A stretch of 64,000 nucleotides of DNA, taken from QFNR01 sp043842855 (GTDB lineage Bacteria > Pseudomonadota > Gammaproteobacteria > Burkholderiales > Neisseriaceae). Shown one piece after another: positions 35,511 through 44,796 of this stretch; positions within the stretch are counted from its first letter, which is position 1; each line of letters opens with the position of its first letter. A program made the translations under genes and the position numbers. The DNA lies in assembly GCA_043842855.1 (NCBI GenBank), contig JBBPJF010000001.1, forward strand, positions 62,001 through 126,000, read 5' to 3'. The notes beneath the pieces are model-generated. The model was not told the DNA's origin. It ran no database searches and worked only from the letters and a program-made list of their open reading frames with translations.

Positions 35511-37786
35511 TATCCGCCTCGACTCACATTAATCTCCCCCAACAATGCTCCCAGAGCATAGTTACTTTGATGTAAAGGTAGATGTGCTACATAGTCTGGT
35601 AAAGTATCATCTAAACTAAGTTCCAGTCTCATTAATTTCCCCCCCGGCTGATCTACTATCACTAAATCCGCTTGATCTAGCCCCAGCTCTTTTAACATCT
35701 TACTATTCAAAGCTATACAGGGTTTTTCTGCCTGCACTGTTTTTTGCAGTGCTTGCGCTCTTCTTACAACGGCATCTGTGTTATATAAGCTGACTCCACC
35801 CACACGTACCAATCCTCGATAGTGGGAAAAAACTGAATCTAGTTTGTCCGTATTTACCTCATTATTTAAAACAGAAGGAAGTCCATCTTCGGGCACTGCC
35901 TCCTCTAAAACTTCTTGAGCACTCTGAAATTCAAAGCCTTTTAACTCTAGTAGATTACCCATGACTCGTAACACCTTCCACATTGGCTTAGTTAATCCTA
36001 ATGTAGGAGCCGTGCTATAGAAACTTTGGAGCACACCTTCCATATTAATAAAGCTACCTGGAGTTTCGGTGAAAGGAGCTATAGGTAAAATAACGTCAGC
36101 ACAGTTTTTGATCGCTTCACTAGCATAAGCAGTCAGCGCAATCACTGTCTCTGCTTGTCTAAGTACTTCTAACGCGCGCGTGCCATGATAAGTATCCAAT
36201 TCAGGTTCAACATTAGCTAAAACCACTGCCTGCTTAGGTGTGCGTAGCATCTCTATAACACTATTTTCCTCATGTCCTACTAGCCCGAGGACATCCGCTC
36301 CCACAGCATTAGCTGAACTAGGAAAAATCCCTAAGGTGGCAGAAAACCTTTGTGCTAGATTCTGCGCCGCTTGATATAGCAAAGCAAAATCAGGATGCAA
36401 CTGTGCTTCTTCGCCTAAAACAATACTAAATTTTCCCGCTTTATTTGACAGATGGAAGTGCCCCTGCTGTTCTTCACCACCTAATCGATTTAAAAAATTT
36501 ACCCAATCCTGAGGGGCTAGAATGCACTGCTCAGCCCCTGGAATATGCAAAGTTTCCTTTTTTGCTTGAATAACGATTAAACGAGCTCCCTTGCGAACTG
36601 CCTGTCTCATACGTGCTGTCAATAAAGGTTGATCTTGCCTAAGGTATGCGCCCACTACTAAAAAAACATCACTATTCAAAAAGTCTTTTATAGATTGTCC
36701 AAGCCACAACGCACCCCTCTTTATCTTTGTAATACGTCTATCGGAAAGACGCAAATGTGCGTCAATACACTGGGTACCTATACCAGCTGCTAATTTCTTT
36801 AGTAAATAGAGTTCTTCAAATGTACTATTACTATTCGCCCAAATCCCCACGCTTTTTTTGCCATGATCCTTGATTACACCCTGCAGACCCTTTTGTACAT
36901 AACGCAAAGCGGTTTCCCAATCCACCGTAAACCAGCGATTATCCTGTTTAATCATCGGATGATGCACACGTTCTTCATGCCGCAAGCCCTCATAAGAGAA
37001 ACGGTCCTTATCTGATAACCAACACTCATTAATTGCTTCGTTTTCACGAGGCAACACTCGTTGTACTAATTTGTCTTTGACTTGCACTTCTAGATTGGAC
37101 CCCAGAGCATCATGAGCTGAGATAGATTTACGCCTAGACATCTCCCAGGTACGATATTGATAACGGAAAGGCAAGCTAGTCAGAGCCCCCACCGGACATA
37201 AATCTATTACGTTTCCAGAAATCTCACTTTGTACTACCTCATTTAAAAAGGATGTAATTTCAGAGTGCTCCCCACGATTAATCATTCCAATCTCTTGATA
37301 ACCCGCAATTTCCTCTGTAAATCGGATACACCGCGTACAGTGGATACAGCGCGACATCTCAATTGCACCCACCAAAGGTCCCATGTTTTTAGGAGGTACA
37401 TAACGCTTTTCTTCATTGAAACGACTGCTCATACGTCCGTACCCCACTGCCAGATCCTGCAACTGACACTCCCCACCCTGATCGCAGATAGGACAGTCTA
37501 GCGGATGATTGATGAGCAAAAATTCCATAACACCTTTTTGGGCCTTCTTAATGGTAGGGGATTCCGTATCAATCTTCATTCCGTTTACACTTACTGTCGC
37601 ACAGGCTGGGACCGGCTTAGGATTTTTTTCTACTCCTACCAAACACATACGACAGTTCGCCGCAATTGATAACTTTTTGTGGTAACAGAAATGTGGTACG
37701 TAAACTCCCGCTTCTAGCGCAGCCTCCAATACCGGAGTCCCTGTTTCCACGGAAACCTTTTTGCCATCAATTTCAATTTCTACCAT
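35510..37786 (-). CDS. nuoG: NADH-quinone oxidoreductase subunit G
   Basis: The largest peripheral subunit (758 aa), holding clusters N1b, N4 and N5. The N-terminal 2Fe-2S site is CYHKKLSIAANCRMC (residues about 34-48), the His-ligated N5 site is HPLDCPICDQGGEC (near 94), and N4 is CIHCTRCIRF (near 146) with a later Cys in NVIDLCPVGALTS. The C-terminal molybdopterin-like domain is degenerate, as in all complex I. A fourth-cluster N7 motif was not seen. It is 32 bp after nuoF and overlaps nuoH by one base. Confidence 0.97.
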   Translation of the reverse strand: MVEIEIDGKKVSVETGTPVLEAALEAGVYVPHFCYHKKLSIAANCRMCLVGVEKNPKPVPACATVSVNGMKIDTESPTIKKAQKGVMEFLLINHPLDCPICDQGGECQLQDLAVGYGRMSSRFNEEKRYVPPKNMGPLVGAIEMSRCIHCTRCIRFTEEIAGYQEIGMINRGEHSEITSFLNEVVQSEISGNVIDLCPVGALTSLPFRYQYRTWEMSRRKSISAHDALGSNLEVQVKDKLVQRVLPRENEAINECWLSDKDRFSYEGLRHEERVHHPMIKQDNRWFTVDWETALRYVQKGLQGVIKDHGKKSVGIWANSNSTFEELYLLKKLAAGIGTQCIDAHLRLSDRRITKIKRGALWLGQSIKDFLNSDVFLVVGAYLRQDQPLLTARMRQAVRKGARLIVIQAKKETLHIPGAEQCILAPQDWVNFLNRLGGEEQQGHFHLSNKAGKFSIVLGEEAQLHPDFALLYQAAQNLAQRFSATLGIFPSSANAVGADVLGLVGHEENSVIEMLRTPKQAVVLANVEPELDTYHGTRALEVLRQAETVIALTAYASEAIKNCADVILPIAPFTETPGSFINMEGVLQSFYSTAPTLGLTKPMWKVLRVMGNLLELKGFEFQSAQEVLEEAVPEDGLPSVLNNEVNTDKLDSVFSHYRGLVRVGGVSLYNTDAVVRRAQALQKTVQAEKPCIALNSKMLKELGLDQADLVIVDQPGGKLMRLELSLDDTLPDYVAHLPLHQSNYALGALLGEINVSRGG

Positions 37787-37818
37787 ATCTTATTTCCTAC
37801 TGATTGAAACAATTCAGC

Positions 37819-39108
37819 CTAGCACCAACGGTGAATTGGAGGACGTTGCTTTTCAATACACTCTACGAACTCGTCTTTGAAATGTTTTAAAAAGCTCCTT
37901 ACTGGAAATACTGCGGCATCTCCTAAAGCACAGATAGTTCTACCAGCTATGTTGGTACAAATGGACTCAAGTAAAGCTAAATCTTCATACTTTCCTTCCC
38001 CAGTAGCGATACGGTGAATGATTCTGTATAGCCAACCCGTGCCTTCACGACAAGGGGTACACTGCCCGCAAGATTCCTCATAAAAGAAGTAAGATAAACG
38101 TTCCAACGCTCTAACCATACTGACATTTTCATCCATTACAATCACCGCTCCCGAACCCAACATAGAGCCAGCCTTTTGTACGGCGTCATAATCCAAAGTA
38201 AGTTCCATTATTATGTTCGCAGGCAATACAGGAGCCGAAGCTCCCCCAGGGATAACGGCTTTGAGTCGACTTCCCTCTCTCATTCCTCCAGCAAGTTCTA
38301 GTAGTTCCTTAAAAGGTAAGCCTAAAGGTACCTCATAATTCCCTGGTCTTTCTACGTGCCCAGAAACAGAAAAAACCTTAGTTCCTCTGGAATTTTCAAC
38401 TCCATATTGAGTGAAGTATTCTGCACCATTACGAATAATAAAGGGTACTGAAGCCAAAGTTTCAGTATTATTGATAGTAGTAGGTCTACCAAATAAGCCT
38501 ACTGCAGCTGGAAAAGGAGGCTTAAAGCGAGGCTGCCCCTTTTTACCTTCCAAAGATTCAAGTAACGCAGTTTCTTCTCCACAAATATACGCCCCGTACC
38601 CATGATGTGCATGCAATTCATAGCTGAAATCTGAACCCAATATATTCTTACCCAGATAGCCAGCTTCTCTAGCCTCATTTAGGCTGCTCTCGAACTGTAA
38701 ATAAACCTCAAAAATTTCACCATGAATGTAGTTGTAGCCTGCTATACAACGCATTGCATAACCCGCAATGATCATGCCTTCAATTAAAGCGTGAGGGTTA
38801 TAACGCAGGATATCTCTATCCTTAAAGGTCCCTGGCTCACCCTCATCACTGTTACAGACCACATATTTGGGAGAATTATCCTTGGGCATGAATCCCCATT
38901 TTACCCCCGTAGGGAAACCAGCACCTCCGCGCCCCCTCAAACCTGAGGCTTTGACTACCTCAATGACTTGTTCAGGAGACCAAGCCTGCTCAATAATTTT
39001 TCTTAAAGCTTGATACCCACCTCTGGCTTCATATGCCTTAAGCCTCCAACAGTCGGAACTAAGTGTATCTACTTCTTCAAAGAGAATGCCCTTTTGAAAA
39101 ATAGCCAT
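37819..39108 (-). CDS. nuoF: NADH-quinone oxidoreductase subunit F
   Basis: The NADH- and FMN-binding subunit (429 aa), where electrons enter complex I. The NADH/FMN fold is marked by GLRGRGGAGFPTGVKW (near 56), NSDEGEPGTFKDR (near 88) and GAYICGEETALLESLEG (near 172). The N3 4Fe-4S cluster is SCGQCTPCREG (near 350) with a distant Cys in TICALGDAA. Its start overlaps the nuoE stop. Confidence 0.98.
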   Translation of the reverse strand: MAIFQKGILFEEVDTLSSDCWRLKAYEARGGYQALRKIIEQAWSPEQVIEVVKASGLRGRGGAGFPTGVKWGFMPKDNSPKYVVCNSDEGEPGTFKDRDILRYNPHALIEGMIIAGYAMRCIAGYNYIHGEIFEVYLQFESSLNEAREAGYLGKNILGSDFSYELHAHHGYGAYICGEETALLESLEGKKGQPRFKPPFPAAVGLFGRPTTINNTETLASVPFIIRNGAEYFTQYGVENSRGTKVFSVSGHVERPGNYEVPLGLPFKELLELAGGMREGSRLKAVIPGGASAPVLPANIIMELTLDYDAVQKAGSMLGSGAVIVMDENVSMVRALERLSYFFYEESCGQCTPCREGTGWLYRIIHRIATGEGKYEDLALLESICTNIAGRTICALGDAAVFPVRSFLKHFKDEFVECIEKQRPPIHRWC

Positions 39109-39581
39109 CAGCTTAACTCCGCTAAAATTTTATCAATGTTTTCCTCTGTCATGTAGGAGCACATTTTATGGTTATTGAGCAGCAGAACTGGGGCATCACC
39201 ACAAGCACCTAGGCATTCTCCTTCAATCAAAGTAAACTTGCCATCAAGAGTAGTTTTCCCAGGTTCTATACCCAATCTTTTCTTTAAATATTCCAGAGTA
39301 TTTACACCACCTCGTAAAGCACAAGGCAAATTGGTACATACCTGGAGTTTGTATTTCCCGACGGGTTTGACATCATACATATTGTAGAAAGTAGCTACTT
39401 CATAGGCTTGTATTGCAGGAATACCCAGATAATCTGCTACATATTCAATCATCTGCCTAGAAAGCCATCCCTCTTCCATTTGAGCAATAGTCAAGGCAGA
39501 CATAATAGCAGAGCGGAAATTTTCCTTAGGATATTTGGTAAGCTCTGCATCAATCTTTTTTAGAGATTTTTCCGATAACAT
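39108..39581 (-). CDS. nuoE: NADH-quinone oxidoreductase subunit E
   Basis: A 157-aa thioredoxin-like subunit carrying the 2Fe-2S cluster N1a. Ligands are in CTNLPCALRG (near 82; two Cys) and GECLGACGDAP (near 120; two Cys). The N-terminal helical bundle includes SAIMSALTIAQMEEGWLS. Start and stop each overlap a neighbour by one base (nuoD and nuoF), showing tight coupling. Confidence 0.97.
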   Translation of the reverse strand: MLSEKSLKKIDAELTKYPKENFRSAIMSALTIAQMEEGWLSRQMIEYVADYLGIPAIQAYEVATFYNMYDVKPVGKYKLQVCTNLPCALRGGVNTLEYLKKRLGIEPGKTTLDGKFTLIEGECLGACGDAPVLLLNNHKMCSYMTEENIDKILAELS

Positions 39582-40837
39582 TATCTATCTACCTCTCCAA
39601 ATACCAGATCTTGTGTTCCCATAAGGGCCACTACATCCGCCAACAAATGCCCTCTAGCCATTTCATCCATACCTTGTAGATGAGCAAAACCTGCAGCTCT
39701 AATTTTCATTCGATACGGTTTATTAGATCCATCAGAAACTAAGTAAACTCCAAATTCACCCTTAGGATGTTCGATGGCTTGATATACCTCCCCCTCTGGC
39801 ACGTGCATACCCTCAGTAAAAAGTTTAAAGTGATGAATCAATTCCTCCATTCCTGATTTCATCTTCTCTCTCCTAGGAGGTGCCACCTTCAAATTATCTA
39901 CAATCACCGGTCCTGGATTTTCCCTTAACCACTTGATACACTGGATGATAATGCGATTAGATTCACGCATTTCCCTCATACGACACAAATAACGGTCATA
40001 ACAATCACCATTCAGTCCCACAGGCACAGCAAAATCAACATAGGCATAGGCATCATAAGGTGCTTTTTTTCTTATATCCCAGGCTAACCCTGAGCCTCGA
40101 AGCATTGGTCCAGAAAAGCCCATTTGCAGTGCTCGTTCCTTTGAAACCACCCCAATACCCACCGTACGTTGTTTCCAAACTCGATTCTCGGTTAGGAGGT
40201 TTTCATACTCATCCACACAGCTAGGGAAGCGACGCGTAAAATCTTCAATAAAATCCAGAAGGCTTCCCTCTCGATTTTTATTCAACTCTTTCAACTTGTT
40301 TTTATTTCTATACTTACTCTCAGCATATTTTGGCATATCGTCAGGTAAATCACGGTAGACACCCCCCGGCCTAAAATAGGCTGCATGCAGGCGCGCACCT
40401 GATACGGCCTCATACATGTCCATTAGCGCCTCTCTCTCTCTTGCTGCATATAAAAAAACTGTCATTGCACCAATATCAAGTGCGTGAGAACCCACACTTA
40501 GTAGATGATTCAAAATGCGAGAAATCTCAGCAAACATAGTTCTTATATACTTTGCACGCAGGGGGATATCAATGCCCAGCAATCTTTCAACAGCTAAACA
40601 GTAAGCCTCTTCATTCGCCATTGCCGAGACATAATCCAAGCGATCCATATAAGGTAGGGTCTGTAAATAGGTTCTAGTTTCAGCTAATTTTTCCGTTCCT
40701 CTATGTAGCAAACCGATGTGCGGATCTGCTCTTAAAATTTTTTCACCTTCCAACTCAAGGATTAAGCGCAAAACCCCATGAGCAGAAGGATGCTGTGGTC
40801 CAAAATTGATAGTGTAATTCTGAACTCTACTCACCAT
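39581..40837 (-). CDS. nuoD: NADH-quinone oxidoreductase subunit D
   Basis: The 418-aa 49-kDa-type subunit, which forms the quinone-binding site with NuoB. Motifs are NFGPQHPSAHGVLRLILELEGE (residues about 11-32, with the quinone-site His), HRGTEKLAE, the EEAYCLAVERLLGI region and DPVFGEVDR-like VFGEVDR at the C-terminus. NuoC and NuoD are separate genes here, unlike the fused NuoCD of E. coli. The start overlaps the nuoC end by 11 bp. Confidence 0.98.
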   Translation of the reverse strand: MVSRVQNYTINFGPQHPSAHGVLRLILELEGEKILRADPHIGLLHRGTEKLAETRTYLQTLPYMDRLDYVSAMANEEAYCLAVERLLGIDIPLRAKYIRTMFAEISRILNHLLSVGSHALDIGAMTVFLYAAREREALMDMYEAVSGARLHAAYFRPGGVYRDLPDDMPKYAESKYRNKNKLKELNKNREGSLLDFIEDFTRRFPSCVDEYENLLTENRVWKQRTVGIGVVSKERALQMGFSGPMLRGSGLAWDIRKKAPYDAYAYVDFAVPVGLNGDCYDRYLCRMREMRESNRIIIQCIKWLRENPGPVIVDNLKVAPPRREKMKSGMEELIHHFKLFTEGMHVPEGEVYQAIEHPKGEFGVYLVSDGSNKPYRMKIRAAGFAHLQGMDEMARGHLLADVVALMGTQDLVFGEVDR

Positions 40838-41417
40838 ACTCCTCCTCCCTCACCACTTTAGGGACATTGTTCCGTGGCTCTATGGATACCGGTTGATAAA
40901 CTACCCTCTTTTGTTTATCGTCATAGACCATTTCCATAGCCCCAGAAATAGGAAAATCTTTTCTCAACGGATAACCCACAAAGTTGTAATCTGTTAAGAT
41001 TCTTCGTAAATCCGGGTGGTTTTTAAATATTATGCCGTACATATCAAAAGCTTCACGCTCATACCAATTAGCACACGCGTATATAGAGATCACTGAAGCT
41101 ATGATGGGTAGGTCATTGTCATCAATGAAGGCCCGTACCCGCACCCGCCAGTTATGCGTTATAGAAAGCAGATGTACCACTACGGCGTATCTCCTTTCTT
41201 CATGCCATTGATTTTTATAGGCTAAATAGTCAATACCACACAAATCGATAAGCTGTTGAAAGTGTAAATCTACCGTATCACGCAAAGTGAGCAATAACTC
41301 AAAATACTGCTGAGTATTACACTCAATAGTTAATTCCTGATGATCAAATTTCAGTCTTTCATAAAGCCCAGCAGCATGCTGAATCACTAAAGCTTGTAGA
41401 TCAGATAATTTAGACAT
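40827..41417 (-). CDS. nuoC: NADH-quinone oxidoreductase subunit C
   Basis: The 30-kDa-type peripheral subunit, which stabilises NuoD and NuoB. Recognisable parts are the ASVISIYACANWYEREAFDMYGI stretch, split over residues about 108-130, and NHPDLRRILTDYNFVGYPLRKDFP (near 133-156). I choose ATG 41417 (MSKLSDLQ, 196 aa) because the longer frame starting at 41447 would use a TTG inside the nuoB coding region. The nuoB stop is 8 bp upstream. Confidence 0.95.
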   Translation of the reverse strand: MSKLSDLQALVIQHAAGLYERLKFDHQELTIECNTQQYFELLLTLRDTVDLHFQQLIDLCGIDYLAYKNQWHEERRYAVVVHLLSITHNWRVRVRAFIDDNDLPIIASVISIYACANWYEREAFDMYGIIFKNHPDLRRILTDYNFVGYPLRKDFPISGAMEMVYDDKQKRVVYQPVSIEPRNNVPKVVREEEYGE

Positions 41418-41425
41418 GATCACAC

Positions 41426-41905
41426 TCAATCCCGGGCTACTGTACAATCACGATTAATCTTCAACTGTAACTGGATAATGCCATAAATTAATGCTTCAGC
41501 CGTTGGCGGGCATCCCGGCACATAAATATCTACTGGTACAATACGGTCGCAGCCGCGCACTACAGAGTAGGAATAATGGTAGTAGCCACCCCCATTAGCA
41601 CAAGAACCCATTGACATTACCCACTTGGGATCTGCCATCTGATCGTATACACGACGCAAAGCAGGAGCCATTTTATTGGTCAAGGTACCTGCCACAATCA
41701 TTAAATCAGACTGCCTAGGACTCGGCCTAAAGATAACTCCAAACCGATCCAAATCATAGCGAGAAAAACCTGCATGCATCATTTCTACAGCGCAGCAAGC
41801 CAAACCGAACGTTACCGGCCAAATTGAACCAGTGCGCATGTAGTTAACAACTTTATCCACACTAGTAGCTATAAATCCCTTATGAAAAGCCCCATCTATT
41901 CCCAT
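41426..41905 (-). CDS. nuoB: NADH-quinone oxidoreductase subunit B
   Basis: A 159-aa subunit carrying the terminal cluster N2, which reduces quinone. The ligands are the tandem Cys in FGLACCAVEMMHAG, the Cys in SMGSCANGGGYYHYSYS and the Cys in YVPGCPPTAEALIYGI. I choose ATG 41905 (MGIDGAFHKGF), which has GGAG 7 nt upstream and matches the betaproteobacterial form. The frame extends seven codons upstream without support. It overlaps the nuoA end by 10 bp. Confidence 0.97.
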   Translation of the reverse strand: MGIDGAFHKGFIATSVDKVVNYMRTGSIWPVTFGLACCAVEMMHAGFSRYDLDRFGVIFRPSPRQSDLMIVAGTLTNKMAPALRRVYDQMADPKWVMSMGSCANGGGYYHYSYSVVRGCDRIVPVDIYVPGCPPTAEALIYGIIQLQLKINRDCTVARD

Positions 41906-42252
41906 TCTAAAGCTCCTTTTTTCCACTCATAAACGAAACCAAGCGTTAGAATTCCAAGGAAAATTAACATGGCAACAAAGGCTTCTATTCCCATTTGACG
42001 GAAAACTATAGCCCAAGGTAGGATAAATGCTACCTCGAGGTCAAATAAAATAAAGAGGATCGCCACCAAATAATACTGTACGTCAAACCTCATCCGAGCA
42101 TCTTCAAAAGCTTTGAACCCACACTCGAAAGCCTCTTCCTTAGTTTGATTAATGGTTTGTGGACCCAACAGATAACCTAGGACAACAAAGAGTATCCCAG
42201 CAAATAAACTGACAAGTAAGAAGATTAATATAGGATAAAAATTCGATAGCAT
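41896..42252 (-). CDS. nuoA: NADH-quinone oxidoreductase subunit A
   Basis: A 118-aa subunit with three transmembrane helices and a large loop near the quinone site. FECGFKAFEDARMRFDVQYYLVAILFILFDLEVAF (split over residues about 42-77) is diagnostic; the loop Cys and Glu/Asp switch residues are present. It is the first gene of the nuo operon, with about 190 nt of leader after the predicted promoter. Confidence 0.97.
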   Translation of the reverse strand: MLSNFYPILIFLLVSLFAGILFVVLGYLLGPQTINQTKEEAFECGFKAFEDARMRFDVQYYLVAILFILFDLEVAFILPWAIVFRQMGIEAFVAMLIFLGILTLGFVYEWKKGALEWE

Positions 42253-42445
42253 GACTCTCGTTCCTTACTTCCTTAACCTCAAGGCCGGAACCGTCCCCCT
42301 CCAATAATTCGGAGAAAATGAGAAAGTCCGTATTCCTTGCTTTAAGATTACTAAAAACCCAAAAGGCGCTGCGGTCCTCGCTTAATCGTTGCAGCAAATT
42401 ATCGTTGGGTCTTCTCTTATTATTATTGAGGACCAAAACCCGCGC

Positions 42446-42473
42446 ATTATACCTCAGAAAGCTGCCCGAACAA
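42446..42473 (-). promoter_or_regulatory. Predicted promoter of the nuo operon
   Basis: On the minus strand TTGTTC (complement of 42468-42473), a 16-bp spacer and a perfect TATAAT (complement of 42446-42451) lie between tRNA-Leu and nuoA. Transcription would start near 42439, leaving a leader of about 190 nt before nuoA. The -10 is strong and the -35 is only half matched. Confidence 0.6.
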
Positions 42474-42522
42474 AACCAGCTAGCCTCCAAATTAAAGCGG
42501 AAGTAGCAATACAGAAATAGAC

Positions 42523-42608
42523 TGGTGCCGACAGCGAGATTTGAACTCGCACGACCTTAGGTCACCACCCCCTCAAGATGGCGTGTCTACCAATTTCACC
42601 ATGTCGGC
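42523..42608 (-). tRNA. tRNA-Leu (anticodon GAG)
   Basis: An 86-nt class II tRNA with a long variable arm and encoded CCA. The acceptor arms GCCGACA and TGTCGGC pair perfectly. The anticodon loop TTGAGGG carries GAG, between CCATC and GGTGG. A tRNA-Leu between secG and nuoA is a common arrangement in beta- and some gammaproteobacteria. It is probably cotranscribed with secG. Confidence 0.97.
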
Positions 42609-42706
42609 CTTAAATGTTCGGCTCGTCGCTCCTTTCATTAATTATGTCCAAACTGACACTTCTTAGTACATAAAAAACTATGTACCTATTCAGTGCAATA
42701 CTCTAC

Positions 42707-43384
42707 CTAATGCTTTTCTGAAGCTGCCTTCTTTACAGGTTTCAGCTTTCCTGACTTATGAACAGGACTCCTCGGGTTGTGCTTTTGTGTTGGTGCATTG
42801 ATTAACTTAGCTTTTGTAACTGTCGGACCTACTTCTTCTGGATGCAAAGTAGAAGAAGTTTCAGCACTCCCGCCTGGATTTAAGCCATGGGTTAGCTGCT
42901 TATTATCTACATCAACGCCCGCGGAATTTTTCAGATCAGTTTTTTGTTTTTGCATTTCAGTTGGCTTATCGGTCTCATCAGCAGGCTGACTGGGTTGCAC
43001 CACCTTTTCGACAGGTTTCTGAGGAAATTTATCCGTAGAAACATTGTCAAGAGGAAGAGAATCAGGCAGCGATCTAGATCGAGCTTGAACCGAGTCCACT
43101 GTTGGCTCTCCTCCTTTCAATAAGGCAGTGCGATGCGCAGCATCGTAGGCTAACATCAAGCACGTAGCAAAGAAAGCTACCGCAGCAGCCGCTGTAGCTT
43201 TACTCAATGCATTACTCGATCCTGAGGCTCCAAAAAGACTCTGGGAACTGCCTCCACCAAGACTGGCCCCAGCATCAGCGCCTTTACCATGCTGCACCAG
43301 TACTAGAAAGATGATTATCAATCCAGAAGCAACATTGCAGATTCTAATAAAAACTATTAGAACACTCATCAGTGTACTCGACAT
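42707..43384 (-). CDS. secG: Protein translocase subunit SecG with long C-terminal tail
   Basis: SecG is the small accessory subunit of the SecYEG channel. Two transmembrane helices are visible (residues about 6-31 and 62-81). Between them is the conserved cytoplasmic loop VQHGKGADAGASLGGG followed by QSLFGASGSSN. After residue 85 the protein continues as about 140 residues of low-complexity, Pro/Lys/Gln/Thr-rich sequence. The total is 225 aa against 110 in E. coli. I place the start at ATG 43384 (MSSTLMSVLIVF); the frame opens at a TTG six codons earlier. It is 30 bp after tpiA and probably cotranscribed with it. Confidence 0.92.
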   Translation of the reverse strand: MSSTLMSVLIVFIRICNVASGLIIIFLVLVQHGKGADAGASLGGGSSQSLFGASGSSNALSKATAAAAVAFFATCLMLAYDAAHRTALLKGGEPTVDSVQARSRSLPDSLPLDNVSTDKFPQKPVEKVVQPSQPADETDKPTEMQKQKTDLKNSAGVDVDNKQLTHGLNPGGSAETSSTLHPEEVGPTVTKAKLINAPTQKHNPRSPVHKSGKLKPVKKAASEKH

Positions 43385-43414
43385 ACCTTCTGCTTTCCTC
43401 AAATCAAATCATCA

Positions 43415-44155
43415 TTAAACAGCTTGAATCACTTCAACAAAATCTTGAGGTTTCAAAGAACTTCCTCCTACCAACAAACCCTCCACGCTGGGCAGCGAAG
43501 TGATAGAACTCGCGTTCATTGAGTTTACGCTACCCCCATACAGGACGGCCATTCTATCAGCTTCAATACCCCTTGACAATATTCGCTGACGGATATAGCC
43601 AGCCCTTGTTTCAATCTCTTCCAATGTGGGAATTCTACCGGAACCAATAGCCCAAACGGGCTCATAAGCTACAATCAAATCAATTAGTTCTATACCTTCC
43701 AAGATAGATAACTGACATTTCAATACAGACTCAGTTAATCCTTTCTCACTATCCTCCCACTTCTCTCCTATACACAGCACAGGCTGCACGGAACACTCCA
43801 CTAACCTCAAGAGCTTGCGACGTATTAGCGCATTATCCTCCTGAAAGTACTTACGCCTTTCTGAATGTCCTACTAAAGCAAATTTAGTTCGACAATCTTT
43901 CAACATGTTAGCACTAATCTCCCCCGTGTATGCGCCTGCCGTAGCAAATTGGCTCACATCTTGTACACCAGACCACCAACCCAAATGACTTAGATATTTT
44001 TGTGCTGCTTGTTGGTATAGAAAAGGTACTGCCAGACCTATCGTATGCCTGGTGGTGAAAGTTTGACTCAGCAGTGAGGAAAAATATGCTTCAACTGCCG
44101 CCAAGGAGCCATTCATCTTCCAGTTTCCCAAAATCAATTTCTGTAAACCTTTCAC
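43415..44155 (-). CDS. tpiA: Triosephosphate isomerase
   Basis: TpiA interconverts dihydroxyacetone phosphate and glyceraldehyde 3-phosphate in glycolysis and gluconeogenesis. Catalytic residues are Lys13 (NWKMNG), His97 (GHSERR) and Glu165 (AYEPVWAIGSG), and the phosphate-binding loop is LYGGSVNS. I place the start at GTG 44155 (MKGLQKLILGNWKMNG, 246 aa). It has GAGGAG upstream at good spacing. The longer frame from TTG 44191 adds residues not seen in the family. secG follows on the same strand. Confidence 0.95.
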   Translation of the reverse strand: MKGLQKLILGNWKMNGSLAAVEAYFSSLLSQTFTTRHTIGLAVPFLYQQAAQKYLSHLGWWSGVQDVSQFATAGAYTGEISANMLKDCRTKFALVGHSERRKYFQEDNALIRRKLLRLVECSVQPVLCIGEKWEDSEKGLTESVLKCQLSILEGIELIDLIVAYEPVWAIGSGRIPTLEEIETRAGYIRQRILSRGIEADRMAVLYGGSVNSMNASSITSLPSVEGLLVGGSSLKPQDFVEVIQAV

Positions 44156-44778
44156 CTCTATATACTCCTCATATCTTAGACTAAAACCCAAAAAGCTTTA
44201 CAAGCTTGCAGTACCCATATTACCTAGACCATTTCTTCTAACGACCAAACAACCAATTAGTGCTGTGGTTTGGCTCCGTCCAGGAATGCGCCCCGTCCTT
44301 ATCTCAGAAATTTCTTCTTCAGTAATACGACAGAACTCCAAGATTAGGCAACAACAACTTCCATTGCATCTAGCACTATCTTTAGTTCAGAGCCATAACT
44401 CTCTTATACCAAGTGGTCGGCACTAGGAGGCTTTTCTCTCATGATACATCTTAAAATTAGAGCTAAATTTTTAAAACATTACCGCTCTACTGCTACTCCC
44501 CCCTTTAAGGGAAAGTTCCCATTTAATTTATATGGTATTCAGGCTTTGATGATCAAGCTTAGTGTTTAGCTTAAGCTGCAAAAGAAAAATGGCAACTCTG
44601 ACCATACAATCTAACAGGTTTATTCCATGAATGGGTACTAGCCTTTAGGCACTCCATCAGCCAACCCCCCTATCCTACTAGCGATCGCCTGATTCCCAGC
44701 AACATCTAGAAGCGTTTTTACGCACCAAGACTTTCTACTATCTGAGCTAACTTTACCTATATTACACGCGGCTTCCAC
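44156..44778. other. Spacer between polA and tpiA, no gene found
   Basis: About 620 bp with many stops in all frames. No gene, RNA or clear remnant was recognised. The tpiA promoter should lie near the left end on the minus strand. Confidence 0.5.
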
Positions 44779-44796
44779 AGTACTTACTTAAGTACT
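44779..44796. repeat. Inverted repeat overlapping the polA stop codon
   Basis: AGTACTT and AAGTACT are perfect 7-bp arms around ACTT, overlapping the last bases of polA. No T-run follows on the minus strand, so it may act only as a 3'-end hairpin and not as an intrinsic terminator. Confidence 0.45.
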
